Assembly: GCF_002592005.1 (NCBI RefSeq)
Contig: NZ_NVQF01000010.1
Coordinates: forward strand, 1-64,000
DNA from: Mycolicibacterium palauense
GTDB taxonomy: Bacteria > Actinomycetota > Actinomycetes > Mycobacteriales > Mycobacteriaceae
Length of the DNA stretch: 64,000 nt
Direction of reading: 5' to 3'
Part shown: positions 45,680-54,879 of the stretch, piece by piece
Position numbering within the stretch: the first letter of the stretch is position 1
Layout of the letters: every line of letters begins with the position of its first letter
Notes under the pieces: generated by a model
What the model was told of the DNA's origin: nothing
Database searches by the model: none
What the model saw: the letters and a program-made list of their open reading frames with translations, nothing else
Translations under genes and position numbers: made by a program

Positions 45680-45966
45680 GGTGTGGGTGCTCTTCCCTTG
45701 GTTGGTGGTCGGAGCCGTGGAGCTAGTCACGCGGTTCTCTGTGCTGTGGTGATCGGTGCTGGTGCCCCTGCATCCGATCTGTCGGGTTAAACGGGCTGGT
45801 CAGGGGTTTAATTCCGGTGGCAGTAATTGGTCGCCGCGTGGCAGTAACTTGTTGTTAACACGCCGTGGGGGCGTGCTCGGACGGCCCGCGGGCGCCGACT
45901 TATTCCCGTGACGGGGTGTGTCGCACATCCCAGGGCTAACAACCTCGACGCGGTGAGGCTGCCACA

Positions 45967-47124
45967 ATGAAGCCTGTGCCCAGACACGAGCTGATCCCCC
46001 CGGCCGGCCTGACCGACCGGCGCGGCGCGCGCTATCGGCTGGACCAGCCGCGCTGGTGCGGAGATGACGGCTCTCCGTTAATGGTCGACCCGTTGCCCGG
46101 GATCACCCCCGCCGACGTCGACACCGGCCGGCAGTCGCAGTGGAGGTATGCCGACGCCCTGCCCTGCGACGTCGGCATCCCGGTGACACTGGGGGAGGGG
46201 CGCACCCCCATCGTCGAACGCAGCGTCGACGGGGTCGACGTCGGCTTCAAGGTCGAGGGCATGAACCCCACGGGCAGTTTCAAGGATCGGGGCGTCTCGG
46301 TGATGATCAGCGCCCTGCGTCATCAGGGTGTCACCGAGATCCTCGAGGACTCCAGCGGAAACGGCGGGTCGTCGGTCGCGGCCTACTGCGCCGCGGCGGG
46401 TATCGCGGCACAGATTGTGGTCCCGGCGGGCACCTCACCGACCAAGACCATGCAGAGCCGGATACACGGTGCGGACGTCGAACTCATCGAGGGCACCCGC
46501 CAGGATGTCGCGGAGGAGGCCCTCCGGCGCGCGGGGACGCGGTTCTACGCCAGCCACAACTGGCATCCCATGTTCCTGCAGGGGGTCAAACTCATCGCCT
46601 ACGACATCTGGGAGGGCCTCGGACACCGGGCTCCCGACGTCGTCGTGATTCCCGCCGGTGCCGGGAGCCTGGTGCTGGGATGTGCCATCGGATTCGGTGA
46701 GCTTCTCACCGCGCGGCAGATCGATGCGGTACCCAGGCTGCTCGCCGTGCAACCGCAGCGCTGCGCACCGTTGGCCCACGCGTTCGACCGGGGCGGCCTC
46801 GAGGTGAGCGACACCGCGTGCACGACGACCATTGCCGAAGGTACCGCCATTGCCCGGCCGGTGCGCGGTCGCGAGGTCCTCGGGGCGATCCGCGCCTCCG
46901 GCGGGGCGGTAGCCGCGGTGACCGAGGAGCAGATCCGTTCCGGTGTCCTGGAATTGGCCTCCAGCGGGCTCTACGTCGAGCCCACCAGCGCGATGGTGCT
47001 GCCGGCGCTGCGCGACTTCATCACGCGCGGTGTGGTCGGCCGCCGCGACTCGGTGGTCGCCGTCCTGACCGGGTCGGGGCACAAGGCCGCCACGGCGATG
47101 GCGACGCTCCTGTCGCAGGCCTAG
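45967..47124 (+). CDS. Threonine-synthase-like PLP lyase
   Basis: This 385-residue fold-type-II PLP enzyme has PLP-lysine Lys106 in NPTGSFKDRG, the substrate loop SSGNGGSSVAAYCA, and a PLP-phosphate loop PAGAGSLVLG. It looks like a threonine synthase-like or dehydratase-type enzyme. The N-terminal extension (residues 1-80) has two Cys. An IS element sits directly after its stop codon. Confidence 0.85.
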   Translation: MKPVPRHELIPPAGLTDRRGARYRLDQPRWCGDDGSPLMVDPLPGITPADVDTGRQSQWRYADALPCDVGIPVTLGEGRTPIVERSVDGVDVGFKVEGMNPTGSFKDRGVSVMISALRHQGVTEILEDSSGNGGSSVAAYCAAAGIAAQIVVPAGTSPTKTMQSRIHGADVELIEGTRQDVAEEALRRAGTRFYASHNWHPMFLQGVKLIAYDIWEGLGHRAPDVVVIPAGAGSLVLGCAIGFGELLTARQIDAVPRLLAVQPQRCAPLAHAFDRGGLEVSDTACTTTIAEGTAIARPVRGREVLGAIRASGGAVAAVTEEQIRSGVLELASSGLYVEPTSAMVLPALRDFITRGVVGRRDSVVAVLTGSGHKAATAMATLLSQA

Positions 47125-47126
47125 CG

Positions 47127-47144
47127 CCAATGCCGCGCAGTTAG
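47127..47144 (+). repeat. Left inverted repeat of IS4-family element
   Basis: The sequence CCAATGCCGCGCAGTTAG is exactly matched, inverted, at the right end. Confidence 0.9.
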
Positions 47145-47160
47145 CGTTGAGGCCCTGTTG

Positions 47161-48546
47161 TCAACCGTCGAGGATTTCGATGGTGATGGCGGTGGTGTAG
47201 TTGGTGCGGTCGATGGTGCCTTTGGCTCGGTGTTTGGAGATGGCGCGTTTGACTACTCGGGGGCTTGAGCGTGATCGCCGGGCCGGTAGTGGCTGGTTGA
47301 GAACGGCTGTTCCGATGCGCCCGATCAAGTCGACGGTGACCTCGGTGATCGCTGCGGCAGCGTGGACGAGTTGGTCGCGGGCGGCGTGTAGGGCGATGGT
47401 GAAGCTGAGGCGGTCGGGGCCGATGTCGGGGCGGGCCAGGGTGGCATCGGCCAGTGCGGTGCGCAGAGCTTGGTAGGTGATCAGTAAGGCGTAGACCTCT
47501 TGGGTAATGCCGGCAGGGGTGCTCGCGCGCAGCACTCGGCCGCCGAGGATGGTGGATTTCAGTTCCAGGTAGCTGGTTTCGATCTCCCATCTGTGGTGGT
47601 AGAGGTCGACCAGTTCGTGTGCGGGGTAGCGGGTTTCGTCGGTCAAGGTAGTGATCAAGCGGTAGTGACCGACCCGCGTTGCCCCGCCCTTGAGGCGCAC
47701 GGTGATGGCGGCGTCGATGACCCGCACGGTCACTGAGCCCATTCGTGCCAGCCAGCTGCGGTCGCGCAGCTGCTTGATCGGCGGCAGCACGCGAGTGTCT
47801 CTGCAGCGGATGAGCACCTGCGCTTGGGCTGCTGCGACCTGTTCGACTAACGCCGTGGCGGCGAAGTTACGGTCGGCCAGCAGCAGCATGTCTGGCTTGA
47901 CGCACCGCAACAGCGCTGGCGCGTAGCTGGTTTCGCCGATCTGGTAGGGGCCGAACACGGCGTCGATGACGGTGCGGGTGCCACAGGCCACGACCGTGAG
48001 CAGACGCAGCATCGGATACCCGGACTCAGCGTCGGGCCGGCCGATCTGACGTCCGAACGCCGCGGCGTTGGCCGCGCTATTGGGGACAAACATCGAGGTC
48101 CCGTCGATGGCGCAGACCAACAGCCCGCGCCACCGTGGCCCACCGGCGGCCGGGCCGCGCAACAGCGTGAACAACTCCCGCAGCGGAGCGGCTCCCACGC
48201 GTGGCAAGGCTTGAGACAGCGCTGACGAACCCGGCCAAGCCACGGTGTCCGGATCCAGGCCGGCGACCAGTCGTGCCCAGACCTGCGCGTAGCCGATCTC
48301 GGCGAACAGCGCTGCGGCCAGCAGCACATAGACCACGACCCGCGACGGCAGCACGCGCAGACGCTTCTGGGTCCTGCCGGTGGCCTCCAGGGCAGCATCG
48401 ACAAGATCGGGGGACACGATTCGGGTCAACTCGCCCAGATGACCAGGCGCGAACGGACCCTTGTTCACCGATGCGTACGCACCGATGGCAGACTGAACAG
48501 ACAGCGGAACTCCCAGGTGAAATGGTGTCTTGCGAGGACAATCCAT
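47161..48546 (-). CDS. IS4-family transposase (DDE)
   Basis: This 461-residue protein has an N-terminal IS4-type domain (about residues 20-120) and the DDE triad: Asp in CAIDGTS, Asp in LLADRNF and Glu in HHRWEIETSY. The frame is intact, so it should be active. The C-terminal region is basic. It starts at ATG 48546 and ends inside the left inverted-repeat margin. Confidence 0.93.
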   Translation of the reverse strand: MDCPRKTPFHLGVPLSVQSAIGAYASVNKGPFAPGHLGELTRIVSPDLVDAALEATGRTQKRLRVLPSRVVVYVLLAAALFAEIGYAQVWARLVAGLDPDTVAWPGSSALSQALPRVGAAPLRELFTLLRGPAAGGPRWRGLLVCAIDGTSMFVPNSAANAAAFGRQIGRPDAESGYPMLRLLTVVACGTRTVIDAVFGPYQIGETSYAPALLRCVKPDMLLLADRNFAATALVEQVAAAQAQVLIRCRDTRVLPPIKQLRDRSWLARMGSVTVRVIDAAITVRLKGGATRVGHYRLITTLTDETRYPAHELVDLYHHRWEIETSYLELKSTILGGRVLRASTPAGITQEVYALLITYQALRTALADATLARPDIGPDRLSFTIALHAARDQLVHAAAAITEVTVDLIGRIGTAVLNQPLPARRSRSSPRVVKRAISKHRAKGTIDRTNYTTAITIEILDG

Positions 48547-48617
48547 CGATACCGGGAGTTCCGCTGTCCTGTCAGAACCTCACACGGCGTGTCACAATTG
48601 CCACACCAGCCACATCC

Positions 48618-48635
48618 CTAACTGCGCGGCATTGG
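48618..48635 (-). repeat. Right inverted repeat of IS4-family element
   Basis: The sequence CTAACTGCGCGGCATTGG is the reverse complement of the left end. The target duplication GCCTAGCG follows. Confidence 0.9.
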
Positions 48636-48678
48636 GCCTAGCGCGCGGGCGAGTGGGGCCGGTGAATCTGGCTGTGCA

Positions 48679-49293
48679 CTAACGGTGTCCGGATTCGTAG
48701 CCCATTGTCAGCCAGTACACGGCGCGGTCCAGCGTCGACAGGATCTCGGTGATCGCGATCTCCCCGGCGGCGTAGCGGCCCAACAGGCCGTACACCAGGC
48801 CGGTGAGGATGTTGTCGAGGTCGTGGACGAACCGCTCGTCGACCTCGTTGAGCAACTCGAGGCTGGCCGGAACGACCACGTCGAGGCCCTGCCGCAGGAG
48901 CCGGTGGCCACCGGGGGCCGACCGGGCCCGGAAGAACGCCGCGAGCATGGCCGGGTGGCGTTCCCACGGTTCGAAGAGGGTGCGCAGCAGGCGCATGTGC
49001 GCGTCGTAGAGCGATTCACCGGGCTGTCTGGCCTGCACGGCCACCCCGGCGTAGCGGTGCTCGTCCATCCAGGCCTGTAGTGCGGCCAGGATCAGTTCGT
49101 CGCGGGTGGGGAAGCGTTTGTAGATCGTGGTCAGTGAGGTGCGGGCCCTGCGCGCGACCTCGCGTAGTTGGACGGCGTCGTAACCCTCGTTCTCGAGGAT
49201 CTCCACGACGATTCCGAGGATCGCGTCGTTTCCGCCGCGGGCGGTGCCGTATTCCGGCTGAGCTGACCCGACCACCCCGACACCCCTTGTCAC
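48679..49293 (-). CDS. TetR-family regulator of the mycofactocin-SDR cluster
   Basis: This 204-residue TetR protein has an HTH (about residues 35-75, RRARTSLTTIYKRFPTRDEL) and a C-terminal ligand domain. It is divergent from the first mycofactocin-type SDR. The shared gap holds two dyads, so it probably controls the catabolic genes. Confidence 0.83.
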   Translation of the reverse strand: MTRGVGVVGSAQPEYGTARGGNDAILGIVVEILENEGYDAVQLREVARRARTSLTTIYKRFPTRDELILAALQAWMDEHRYAGVAVQARQPGESLYDAHMRLLRTLFEPWERHPAMLAAFFRARSAPGGHRLLRQGLDVVVPASLELLNEVDERFVHDLDNILTGLVYGLLGRYAAGEIAITEILSTLDRAVYWLTMGYESGHR

Positions 49294-49300
49294 GTCCAGA

Positions 49301-49335
49301 TAACCAGGTTACTGTACGCCCTGTAACGCCGTTAC
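49301..49335. promoter_or_regulatory. Two candidate TetR operators
   Basis: TAACC-A-GGTTA (49301-49311) and GTAAC-GCC-GTTAC (49323-49335) are perfect dyads in the TetR/SDR gap, sharing the GTTAC half-site with similar spacing. Confidence 0.55.
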
Positions 49336-49388
49336 TCGGCTGCACGCGCGGTGCGGCTCCAGAACCTTCGCGACGGGGTGATCAGGCA

Positions 49389-50219
49389 ATGAGTTCTCTG
49401 GAAGGCAAGGTCGCCTTCATTACCGGTGCGGCTCGCGGGCAGGGACGCAGTCACGCCATCCGGCTGGCCTCGGAGGGGGCCAACGTCATCGGCGTCGATA
49501 TCTGCGCCGACATCGCCTCCAACGGCTATCCGATGGCCACCCGCGAGGAGCTGGACGAGACGGTGGCACTGGTCGAGGCCCGGGGCGCCACGATGCTCGG
49601 GTCGGTGGCCGACGTCCGTGACTTTCACGCGGTCGACGCGGCGCTACGCTCGGGTGTCGAACGGTTCGGCCGCGTCGACATCGTCTGTGCCAATGCCGGC
49701 ATCGCCACCATGGCCTTTCGCGAACTCACCATCGAGGAAGAGCTCGAGCAGTGGACCGACGTCGTCGACGTCAACCTGGTCGGGGCGTTCCACACCGCCA
49801 AGGCGGCCATCCCGCACCTGATCGCCGGGGAGCGCGGCGGCTCGATCGTCTTCACCAGCTCCACCGCGGGTCTGCGGGGCTTCGGCGGTCTGCAGGGCGG
49901 CGGTCTCGGCTATGCCGCGTCCAAACACGGGATCGTCGGACTGATGCGGACGCTGGCGAATGCGCTCGCCCCGTACAGTATTCGGGTCAACACCGTGCAT
50001 CCCACGGCCGTCAACACGATGATGGCGGTCAACCCGGCGATGACGGCCTTCCTGGAGAACTACCCCGACGGGGGGCCGCATCTGCAGAACCCCATGCCGG
50101 TCGGCCTGCTCGAACCGGAGGACATCAGCGCGGCGATCAGCTACCTGGTCTCCGACGCCGCCAAGTACGTCACCGGTGTCACGTTCCCCGTCGACGCCGG
50201 CTTCTGCAACAAGCTGTAG
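49389..50219 (+). CDS. Mycofactocin-coupled-type SDR
   Basis: This 276-residue SDR has GAARGQGRSHA and the long insertion VDICADIASNGYPMATREELDETV, the marks of the mycofactocin-coupled SDR family (tightly bound NAD, redox cycling through mycofactocin). Ser in TSSTAG and YAASK form the active site. It is the first of a run of four genes. The substrate is probably a hydrophobic alcohol. Confidence 0.88.
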   Translation: MSSLEGKVAFITGAARGQGRSHAIRLASEGANVIGVDICADIASNGYPMATREELDETVALVEARGATMLGSVADVRDFHAVDAALRSGVERFGRVDIVCANAGIATMAFRELTIEEELEQWTDVVDVNLVGAFHTAKAAIPHLIAGERGGSIVFTSSTAGLRGFGGLQGGGLGYAASKHGIVGLMRTLANALAPYSIRVNTVHPTAVNTMMAVNPAMTAFLENYPDGGPHLQNPMPVGLLEPEDISAAISYLVSDAAKYVTGVTFPVDAGFCNKL

Positions 50220-50226
50220 TCGGCAC

Positions 50227-51033
50227 ATGACACACGGACGATTGGCCGGCAAGCGGGTGCTGATCACCGGCGCGGCCCGCGGGATGGGCCGCAGCCATGC
50301 CATGCGGCTCGCCGAGGAGGGCGCTGACCTGATCCTCATCGACATCTGCCGATCCCTGCCGCACATCGAGTACCCGCTGGCGACGCGGGACGACCTCGAG
50401 GACACCGCCCTGGCGGTCGAACTGCTCGGGCGCCGCGCGGTGACCCGGGTGGCGGACGTGCGGGACGCGGCGGCCATGACGGAGGCCGTCAACGCGGGTG
50501 TCGACGAACTCGGCGGACTCGAAGCCGCGGTGTCCAACGCGGGTGTGCTGACCGCCGGCACCTGGGACACCACCACCGCCGAACAGTGGCGCACCGTGGT
50601 CGACGTCAATCTGATCGGGACGTGGAACACCTGTGCGGCGGCGCTTCCCCACCTGGTGCAGCGAGGGGGGTCTCTGGTGAACATCAGCTCGGCGGCGGGT
50701 ATCAAGGGCAGCCCGCTGCACACGCCGTACACCGCCTCCAAGCACGGGGTGGTCGGGATGAGCCGCGCGCTGGCCAATGAACTTGCCGCGGTGAACGTCC
50801 GGGTCAACACGGTGCATCCGACCGGGGTGGCCACCGGGATGCAGCCGGGTTCGCTACACACCCTGCTGTCGGAGGTGCGTCCCGATCTGGCGCCCATCTT
50901 CACCAATGCGATGCCCATCCAGGTGGCCGAGGCCATCGACATCAGCAATGCGGTGCTGTATCTGGTCTCCGACGAGGCCCGCTTCGTGACCGGCATGGAA
51001 TTCAAGGTCGACGCCGGGGTGACTCTGCGATGA
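50227..51033 (+). CDS. Mycofactocin-coupled-type SDR
   Basis: This 268-residue SDR has GAARGMGRSHAMRLAEEG, an IDICRSLPHIEYPLATRDDL insertion and YTASK. The start is ATG 50227, 7 bp after the previous stop. Its stop overlaps the next gene (ATGA, 51030-51033). It is an operon partner of the preceding SDR. Confidence 0.85.
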   Translation: MTHGRLAGKRVLITGAARGMGRSHAMRLAEEGADLILIDICRSLPHIEYPLATRDDLEDTALAVELLGRRAVTRVADVRDAAAMTEAVNAGVDELGGLEAAVSNAGVLTAGTWDTTTAEQWRTVVDVNLIGTWNTCAAALPHLVQRGGSLVNISSAAGIKGSPLHTPYTASKHGVVGMSRALANELAAVNVRVNTVHPTGVATGMQPGSLHTLLSEVRPDLAPIFTNAMPIQVAEAIDISNAVLYLVSDEARFVTGMEFKVDAGVTLR

Positions 51034-51860
51034 CGGGCGAAGGCACCGATATCACCCGCGACGCCGACAGGCTCGAACGCCTCCGGAGCGCCTATACGGA
51101 GGTGATGACCCAGCCGCTGCCCGAGCCGGTGAATGCGGTGGCCGCCCGCATGACCGAGTTCGTCTTCGTCGACGTCTGGCAACGGCCGGTCCTGAGTCGC
51201 CGCGACCGTCGTTTCATCGCGCTGTCCTGCGTCGCCGCCGCGGACGCCGAGGAGCCCCTGCGCGACCATGTGTATGCGGCCTTGAAGAGTGGTGACCTGT
51301 CGATCGTCGAAATGCAGGAGACAGTCCTGCATTTCGCGGTCTACGGAGGGTGGCCGAAGGCGTCCCGATTCAACATGGCCGTCGACGAGCAGTGGGCCCG
51401 CATCCACAGCGAACAGGGGCTGGACGTCCCGCCGCCGGCGCCCCTGCTGCCGTTGGCCACGCCGAGTGACCCGCAGGCGCGACTGTCGTTGGGGGAGGCG
51501 GCGTTCAAGGACATCAACTGCATGCCGGTGGCGCCGCTGCGAGACAACCCGTACTCCGGGGCAGGCATCCTCAACTTCGTCTTCGGAGAAATGTGGCTGC
51601 GCCCCGGGCTGGGCATGCGGGAGCGCAGACTGGTGACGGTCACCTGTGTGGCCTTCCAGGATGCGCCGCTGCCCATCCTCAGCCACGTCTACGCAGCTTT
51701 GAAGAGCCGTGACCTCTCCTTCAGCGAACTAGATGAGTTGGCACTGCATTTCGCCGCCCATTACGGGTGGCCCAAGGCCAGTCACCTCAGCCAGGTCATC
51801 GCCGAGCAGCAGCAGCGCGTGCTCACCGAGTGGGCGGCCGAAGGGGCATCCAGCGGTTGA
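51030..51860 (+). CDS. Duplicated carboxymuconolactone-decarboxylase-like protein
   Basis: This 276-residue protein has two related CMD halves: DHVYAALKSGDLSIVEMQETVLHFAVYGGWPKAS (about 77-112) and SHVYAALKSRDLSFSELDELALHFAAHYGWPKAS (about 220-255). No CxxC redox pair of AhpD is present, so peroxidase activity is unlikely. A decarboxylase or ring-cleavage-type role in catabolism is plausible. It overlaps the SDR upstream. Confidence 0.82.
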   Translation: MTGEGTDITRDADRLERLRSAYTEVMTQPLPEPVNAVAARMTEFVFVDVWQRPVLSRRDRRFIALSCVAAADAEEPLRDHVYAALKSGDLSIVEMQETVLHFAVYGGWPKASRFNMAVDEQWARIHSEQGLDVPPPAPLLPLATPSDPQARLSLGEAAFKDINCMPVAPLRDNPYSGAGILNFVFGEMWLRPGLGMRERRLVTVTCVAFQDAPLPILSHVYAALKSRDLSFSELDELALHFAAHYGWPKASHLSQVIAEQQQRVLTEWAAEGASSG

Positions 51861-52051
51861 CCAAGCAACGGCGTCGACGCCATGCCGCGACCGTCAGCCG
51901 AGGTTGCTGCCGTGCCGAATTCACGCAGCAGCTCCGGTAGCGATGTTCTGGACCTGCGGGGGACACCGTCGTAGCGTAGGCGGCGGGCGACCCTCCGGGA
52001 CGGGGTTGTCTCGTCCTGCCCGAAGGTCGTCCTGCCCGAACGGAGCCTCCA

Positions 52052-52465
52052 GTGACCCACCGCGACGACCGCCAGGACATCGGCGACGTGCTCATCCGCT
52101 ACGCCACCGGCATCGACCGGCGGGACTGGACGCTGTTCGCGACGGCGTTCACCGACGACTGCATGCTGGACTACGGCGAGATCGGCTGCTGGGAGGGGGT
52201 GGGGGCGGTCACCGAATTCATGGAACGGTCGCACGCGCTGGCCGGCCACACCCTGCACCGCATGAGTAACCAGGTCATCGACGTCGCGGGCGACCGTGCC
52301 ACGGCCCGCACGTACGTCGACGGCCTGATCCTAGCCCCCGATGGTGCCGCCGGGGTCAACGCCATCGGGATCTATGACGACGAACTGGTCCGCACGGACA
52401 CCGGATGGCGGATCGCTCGCCGTCGCTTCACCCCGGTCCGGGTGACCGAGTTGGGTCCGGCATGA
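52052..52465 (+). CDS. SnoaL/NTF2-like protein
   Basis: This 137-residue NTF2-like protein starts at GTG. It has YATGIDRRDWTLFATAFTDDC and a C-terminal sheet. Its stop overlaps the SDR start (ATGA at 52462-52465), so the two are translationally coupled. The family often makes dehydratases or isomerases in degradation pathways. Confidence 0.82.
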   Translation: MTHRDDRQDIGDVLIRYATGIDRRDWTLFATAFTDDCMLDYGEIGCWEGVGAVTEFMERSHALAGHTLHRMSNQVIDVAGDRATARTYVDGLILAPDGAAGVNAIGIYDDELVRTDTGWRIARRRFTPVRVTELGPA

Positions 52466-53289
52466 CCGGCGACTTCCCCGCCAGGTACGGACCCTGGGCG
52501 CTGGTGGCCGGTGCATCCGACGGCGTGGGCGCCGCCTTCGCCGAGCGCCTGGCTCAGCACGGCGTCAACGTCGTACTGGTGGCCCGGCGCCACGCCGTCC
52601 TCGACGAGCTCGCCGCCGGCATCCGGGAGCGCACCGGTGCCCGGACACGTACCCTGGTCGCCGACCTGGCGGCCCCCGACGCCGCCGAGCGGATCATCGC
52701 GGCCACCGACGATCTGGAGATCGGGTTCCTGTCCTACTGCGCCGGGGCCGACCCCGACTTCGAGTCGTTCCTGGGTAACTCGGTGCGGGCCGCCGAGGCC
52801 ATGGTGCACCGCAACTGCATGGTGCCCGTGCAGCTCTGCCACCACTTCGCGGCGGGGATGGCCGAGCGCGGTCGTGGCGGCATCGTCATCTTCGGGTCGG
52901 GAGCCGGCTTCGCCGGCGCACCCAACATGGTGGCCTACGGCGCCACCAAGGCATTCGACATGGTCTTCGCCGAAGCGCTGTGGGCCGAGCTGCACGACAA
53001 GGGAATCGATGTGCTCGGCCTCATTCTCGGCAAGACCGACACCCCGTCGTTGAGGCGTCTGGAACACGCCCGCGGCGTCCTGTCGTCGGAGGAGGAGTCT
53101 CCGCCGGACGCGGTTCCGGCTCACACCGTCGTCGACGAGGCGTTCGCCAACCTGGCCGGCGGCCCGACGCTGATGGTGGGCGAACAGATGCGCGAGGTGT
53201 ACCGGATGTTGGGCTCGATGAGCCGCAACGAAACCGTGCGGCTGATGACACAGGCGGTCACCGCATCCATGAACGCCGGGGACAATTAG
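52462..53289 (+). CDS. SDR oxidoreductase
   Basis: This 275-residue SDR has AGASDGVG as the cofactor motif (TG replaced by AG), Ser in FGSGAGF and YGATK as the active site. The cofactor motif differs from the mycofactocin SDRs and lacks their insertion, so it is an ordinary classical SDR. It is coupled to the NTF2-like gene. Confidence 0.85.
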   Translation: MTGDFPARYGPWALVAGASDGVGAAFAERLAQHGVNVVLVARRHAVLDELAAGIRERTGARTRTLVADLAAPDAAERIIAATDDLEIGFLSYCAGADPDFESFLGNSVRAAEAMVHRNCMVPVQLCHHFAAGMAERGRGGIVIFGSGAGFAGAPNMVAYGATKAFDMVFAEALWAELHDKGIDVLGLILGKTDTPSLRRLEHARGVLSSEEESPPDAVPAHTVVDEAFANLAGGPTLMVGEQMREVYRMLGSMSRNETVRLMTQAVTASMNAGDN

Positions 53290-53319
53290 ACCCCCCGAAG
53301 GGTGCGCGCGTGGTGGGCG

Positions 53320-54135
53320 CTACATCACCGCATGGCCGGCGTCGACCGGCAGGGTGGCACCCGTGACGTAGCGGCTCTTCGGGCCGGCCAGCCAGACAAC
53401 GGCATTGGTGACGTCCTCGGGCTCGACGCAGGGGACAGGCAGCAGGTTGCCGGACAGCGAGGACGGGTTGTCCTGCATCGCCGTCATCATGTAGTCGTTG
53501 GCGGTCATCGGCGAAATGACGCCCGTGGGATGCACGGAGTTGACCCGGATGCTGTGCTCGGCGTAGGCATGTGCCGCCGAGCGCATGAGCCCCACCACGC
53601 CGTGTTTGGATGCGGTGTAGGCGAACATGGCGGCACTGCCGTCGCCGCCGCGTCCGACCAGTCCGGCCATGGAACTGACCAGGATGATCGAACCGCCCCG
53701 CCCCCGCCGGATCATCGAGGGCACCGTCGCGGCAATGGTGTGCCACACCCCGTTCAGGTTGGTGTCCACGATGTCGCGGTACAACTGGACGTCGAGGGGA
53801 TCCTTGCGGCCGATCGCGACGACTCCGGCGTTGGCGACGACGATCCCCACGTCCCCCAATTCCTCGACGCCTTCCTGCACGCCGGACCGCAGTCCGCCCA
53901 GATCGCGGACGTCGGCCACGACCGGGACGACACGTCTCCCGGCGGCCTTGACCATGTCCACCGTCTCGTCCATGTCGGCCCTGGTGGCCAGCGGGTACGG
54001 AATCGAATCGATGTCGGCACAACGGTCGACCGCGATGATATCGGCGCCCTCGGCCGCCAGTGCCAGGGCGTGACTTCTGCCCTGTCCCCGTGCCGCGCCG
54101 GTCACCACGGCGACGTTGTCTGCGAGTTCGACCAC
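53320..54135 (-). CDS. Mycofactocin-coupled-type SDR
   Basis: This 271-residue SDR from GTG 54135 (AAGGAGAACCG upstream) has TGAARGQGRSHALALAAEG, the insertion DRCADIDSIPYPLATRADMDETV and YTASK. It converges on the previous SDR. Family and cofactor handling are as for the other mycofactocin-type members. Confidence 0.85.
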   Translation of the reverse strand: MVELADNVAVVTGAARGQGRSHALALAAEGADIIAVDRCADIDSIPYPLATRADMDETVDMVKAAGRRVVPVVADVRDLGGLRSGVQEGVEELGDVGIVVANAGVVAIGRKDPLDVQLYRDIVDTNLNGVWHTIAATVPSMIRRGRGGSIILVSSMAGLVGRGGDGSAAMFAYTASKHGVVGLMRSAAHAYAEHSIRVNSVHPTGVISPMTANDYMMTAMQDNPSSLSGNLLPVPCVEPEDVTNAVVWLAGPKSRYVTGATLPVDAGHAVM

Positions 54136-54213
54136 CGGTTCTCCTTCACTTGAGCTTGAAACGACCACCCGTGTCGTACCGAGCGACACCGGTTCGGGGT
54201 GTTTACCGTGGAA

Positions 54214-54651
54214 CTACATTGGGGCCACTGTCACCGCGGGAAGGCTCTCCGACCAACGGTTTTCCTCGCGGAGGTAACGGCTCCGCCAGCCGTCGGCGGT
54301 ACGTACGAACTCGTGGTGGTGGTAGCCGCCGCGAAAGACGAGCCCGGTCCTCTCGGGCAGGCGCATCGGGCTGTAGAACATCGCCCGAACTGTTGCGACG
54401 TCTCCGTCGATGTGGCTTTCGATGTTGGTGATGTGGTGCATGGACATCGACACCACCTCGTAGGCGTGACTCAACCAGTCGGCGACGTGGTCGCGGGAGC
54501 CGACGATCGCGCCGGCCGATGAGTAGTCGATATGCGCGTCCGGGGTGAATACGGTCCGGTACAGCGGCCAGTCCTGAGTGTCCATCGCCGTGGCGTAGGT
54601 GGTCAACAGCGAGGCGATTTCCAGCGCATCGCTGATCCGTTGCAGCTCCAC
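54214..54651 (-). CDS. SnoaL/NTF2-like protein
   Basis: This 145-residue NTF2-like protein has a GTG start. It contains SLLTTYATAMDTQDWPLYRTVFTPDAHIDYSSAG and a later HHITNIESH. It is probably co-transcribed with the mycofactocin SDR downstream (78 bp). The substrate is unknown. Confidence 0.8.
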   Translation of the reverse strand: MELQRISDALEIASLLTTYATAMDTQDWPLYRTVFTPDAHIDYSSAGAIVGSRDHVADWLSHAYEVVSMSMHHITNIESHIDGDVATVRAMFYSPMRLPERTGLVFRGGYHHHEFVRTADGWRSRYLREENRWSESLPAVTVAPM

Positions 54652-54763
54652 CGCTACGGAGCGGGCTCGGCCCGGGTCTCGGTCACGTTCGCATCCTCCA
54701 CTCGCCGCGTCGGCACCGACGACTTTTGGTCGCCCGGGACCGTCGAATCCTCAAGACAGCCGA

Positions 54764-54781
54764 ACTCTATCAATGTAGAGT
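54764..54781. promoter_or_regulatory. Perfect dyad upstream of amidohydrolase
   Basis: ACTCTA (54764-54769) pairs with TAGAGT (54776-54781) across 6 bp, in the gap between divergent genes. It is a candidate operator for a catabolic regulator such as the GntR or TetR gene nearby. Confidence 0.45.
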
Positions 54782-54879
54782 CCCAAGGGGTAGTACCTGC
54801 CCGACCCTTCCTGTTCGCCAGGGAAATTGAGCGGCAGGTCGGGTCAGGCTTTGGTTGATGTGAGTGATGGAGAAGCAGC

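Larger units (their letters stand above)
47127..48635. mobile_element. Intact IS4-family insertion sequence (1,509 bp)
   Basis: The element is bounded by 18-bp inverted repeats (CCAATGCCGCGCAGTTAG at both ends) and flanked by 8-bp direct repeats GCCTAGCG (47119-47126 and 48636-48643), the target duplication. It carries one transposase gene on the minus strand. The duplication includes the TAG stop of the upstream PLP gene, so the gene is not disrupted. Confidence 0.92.
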
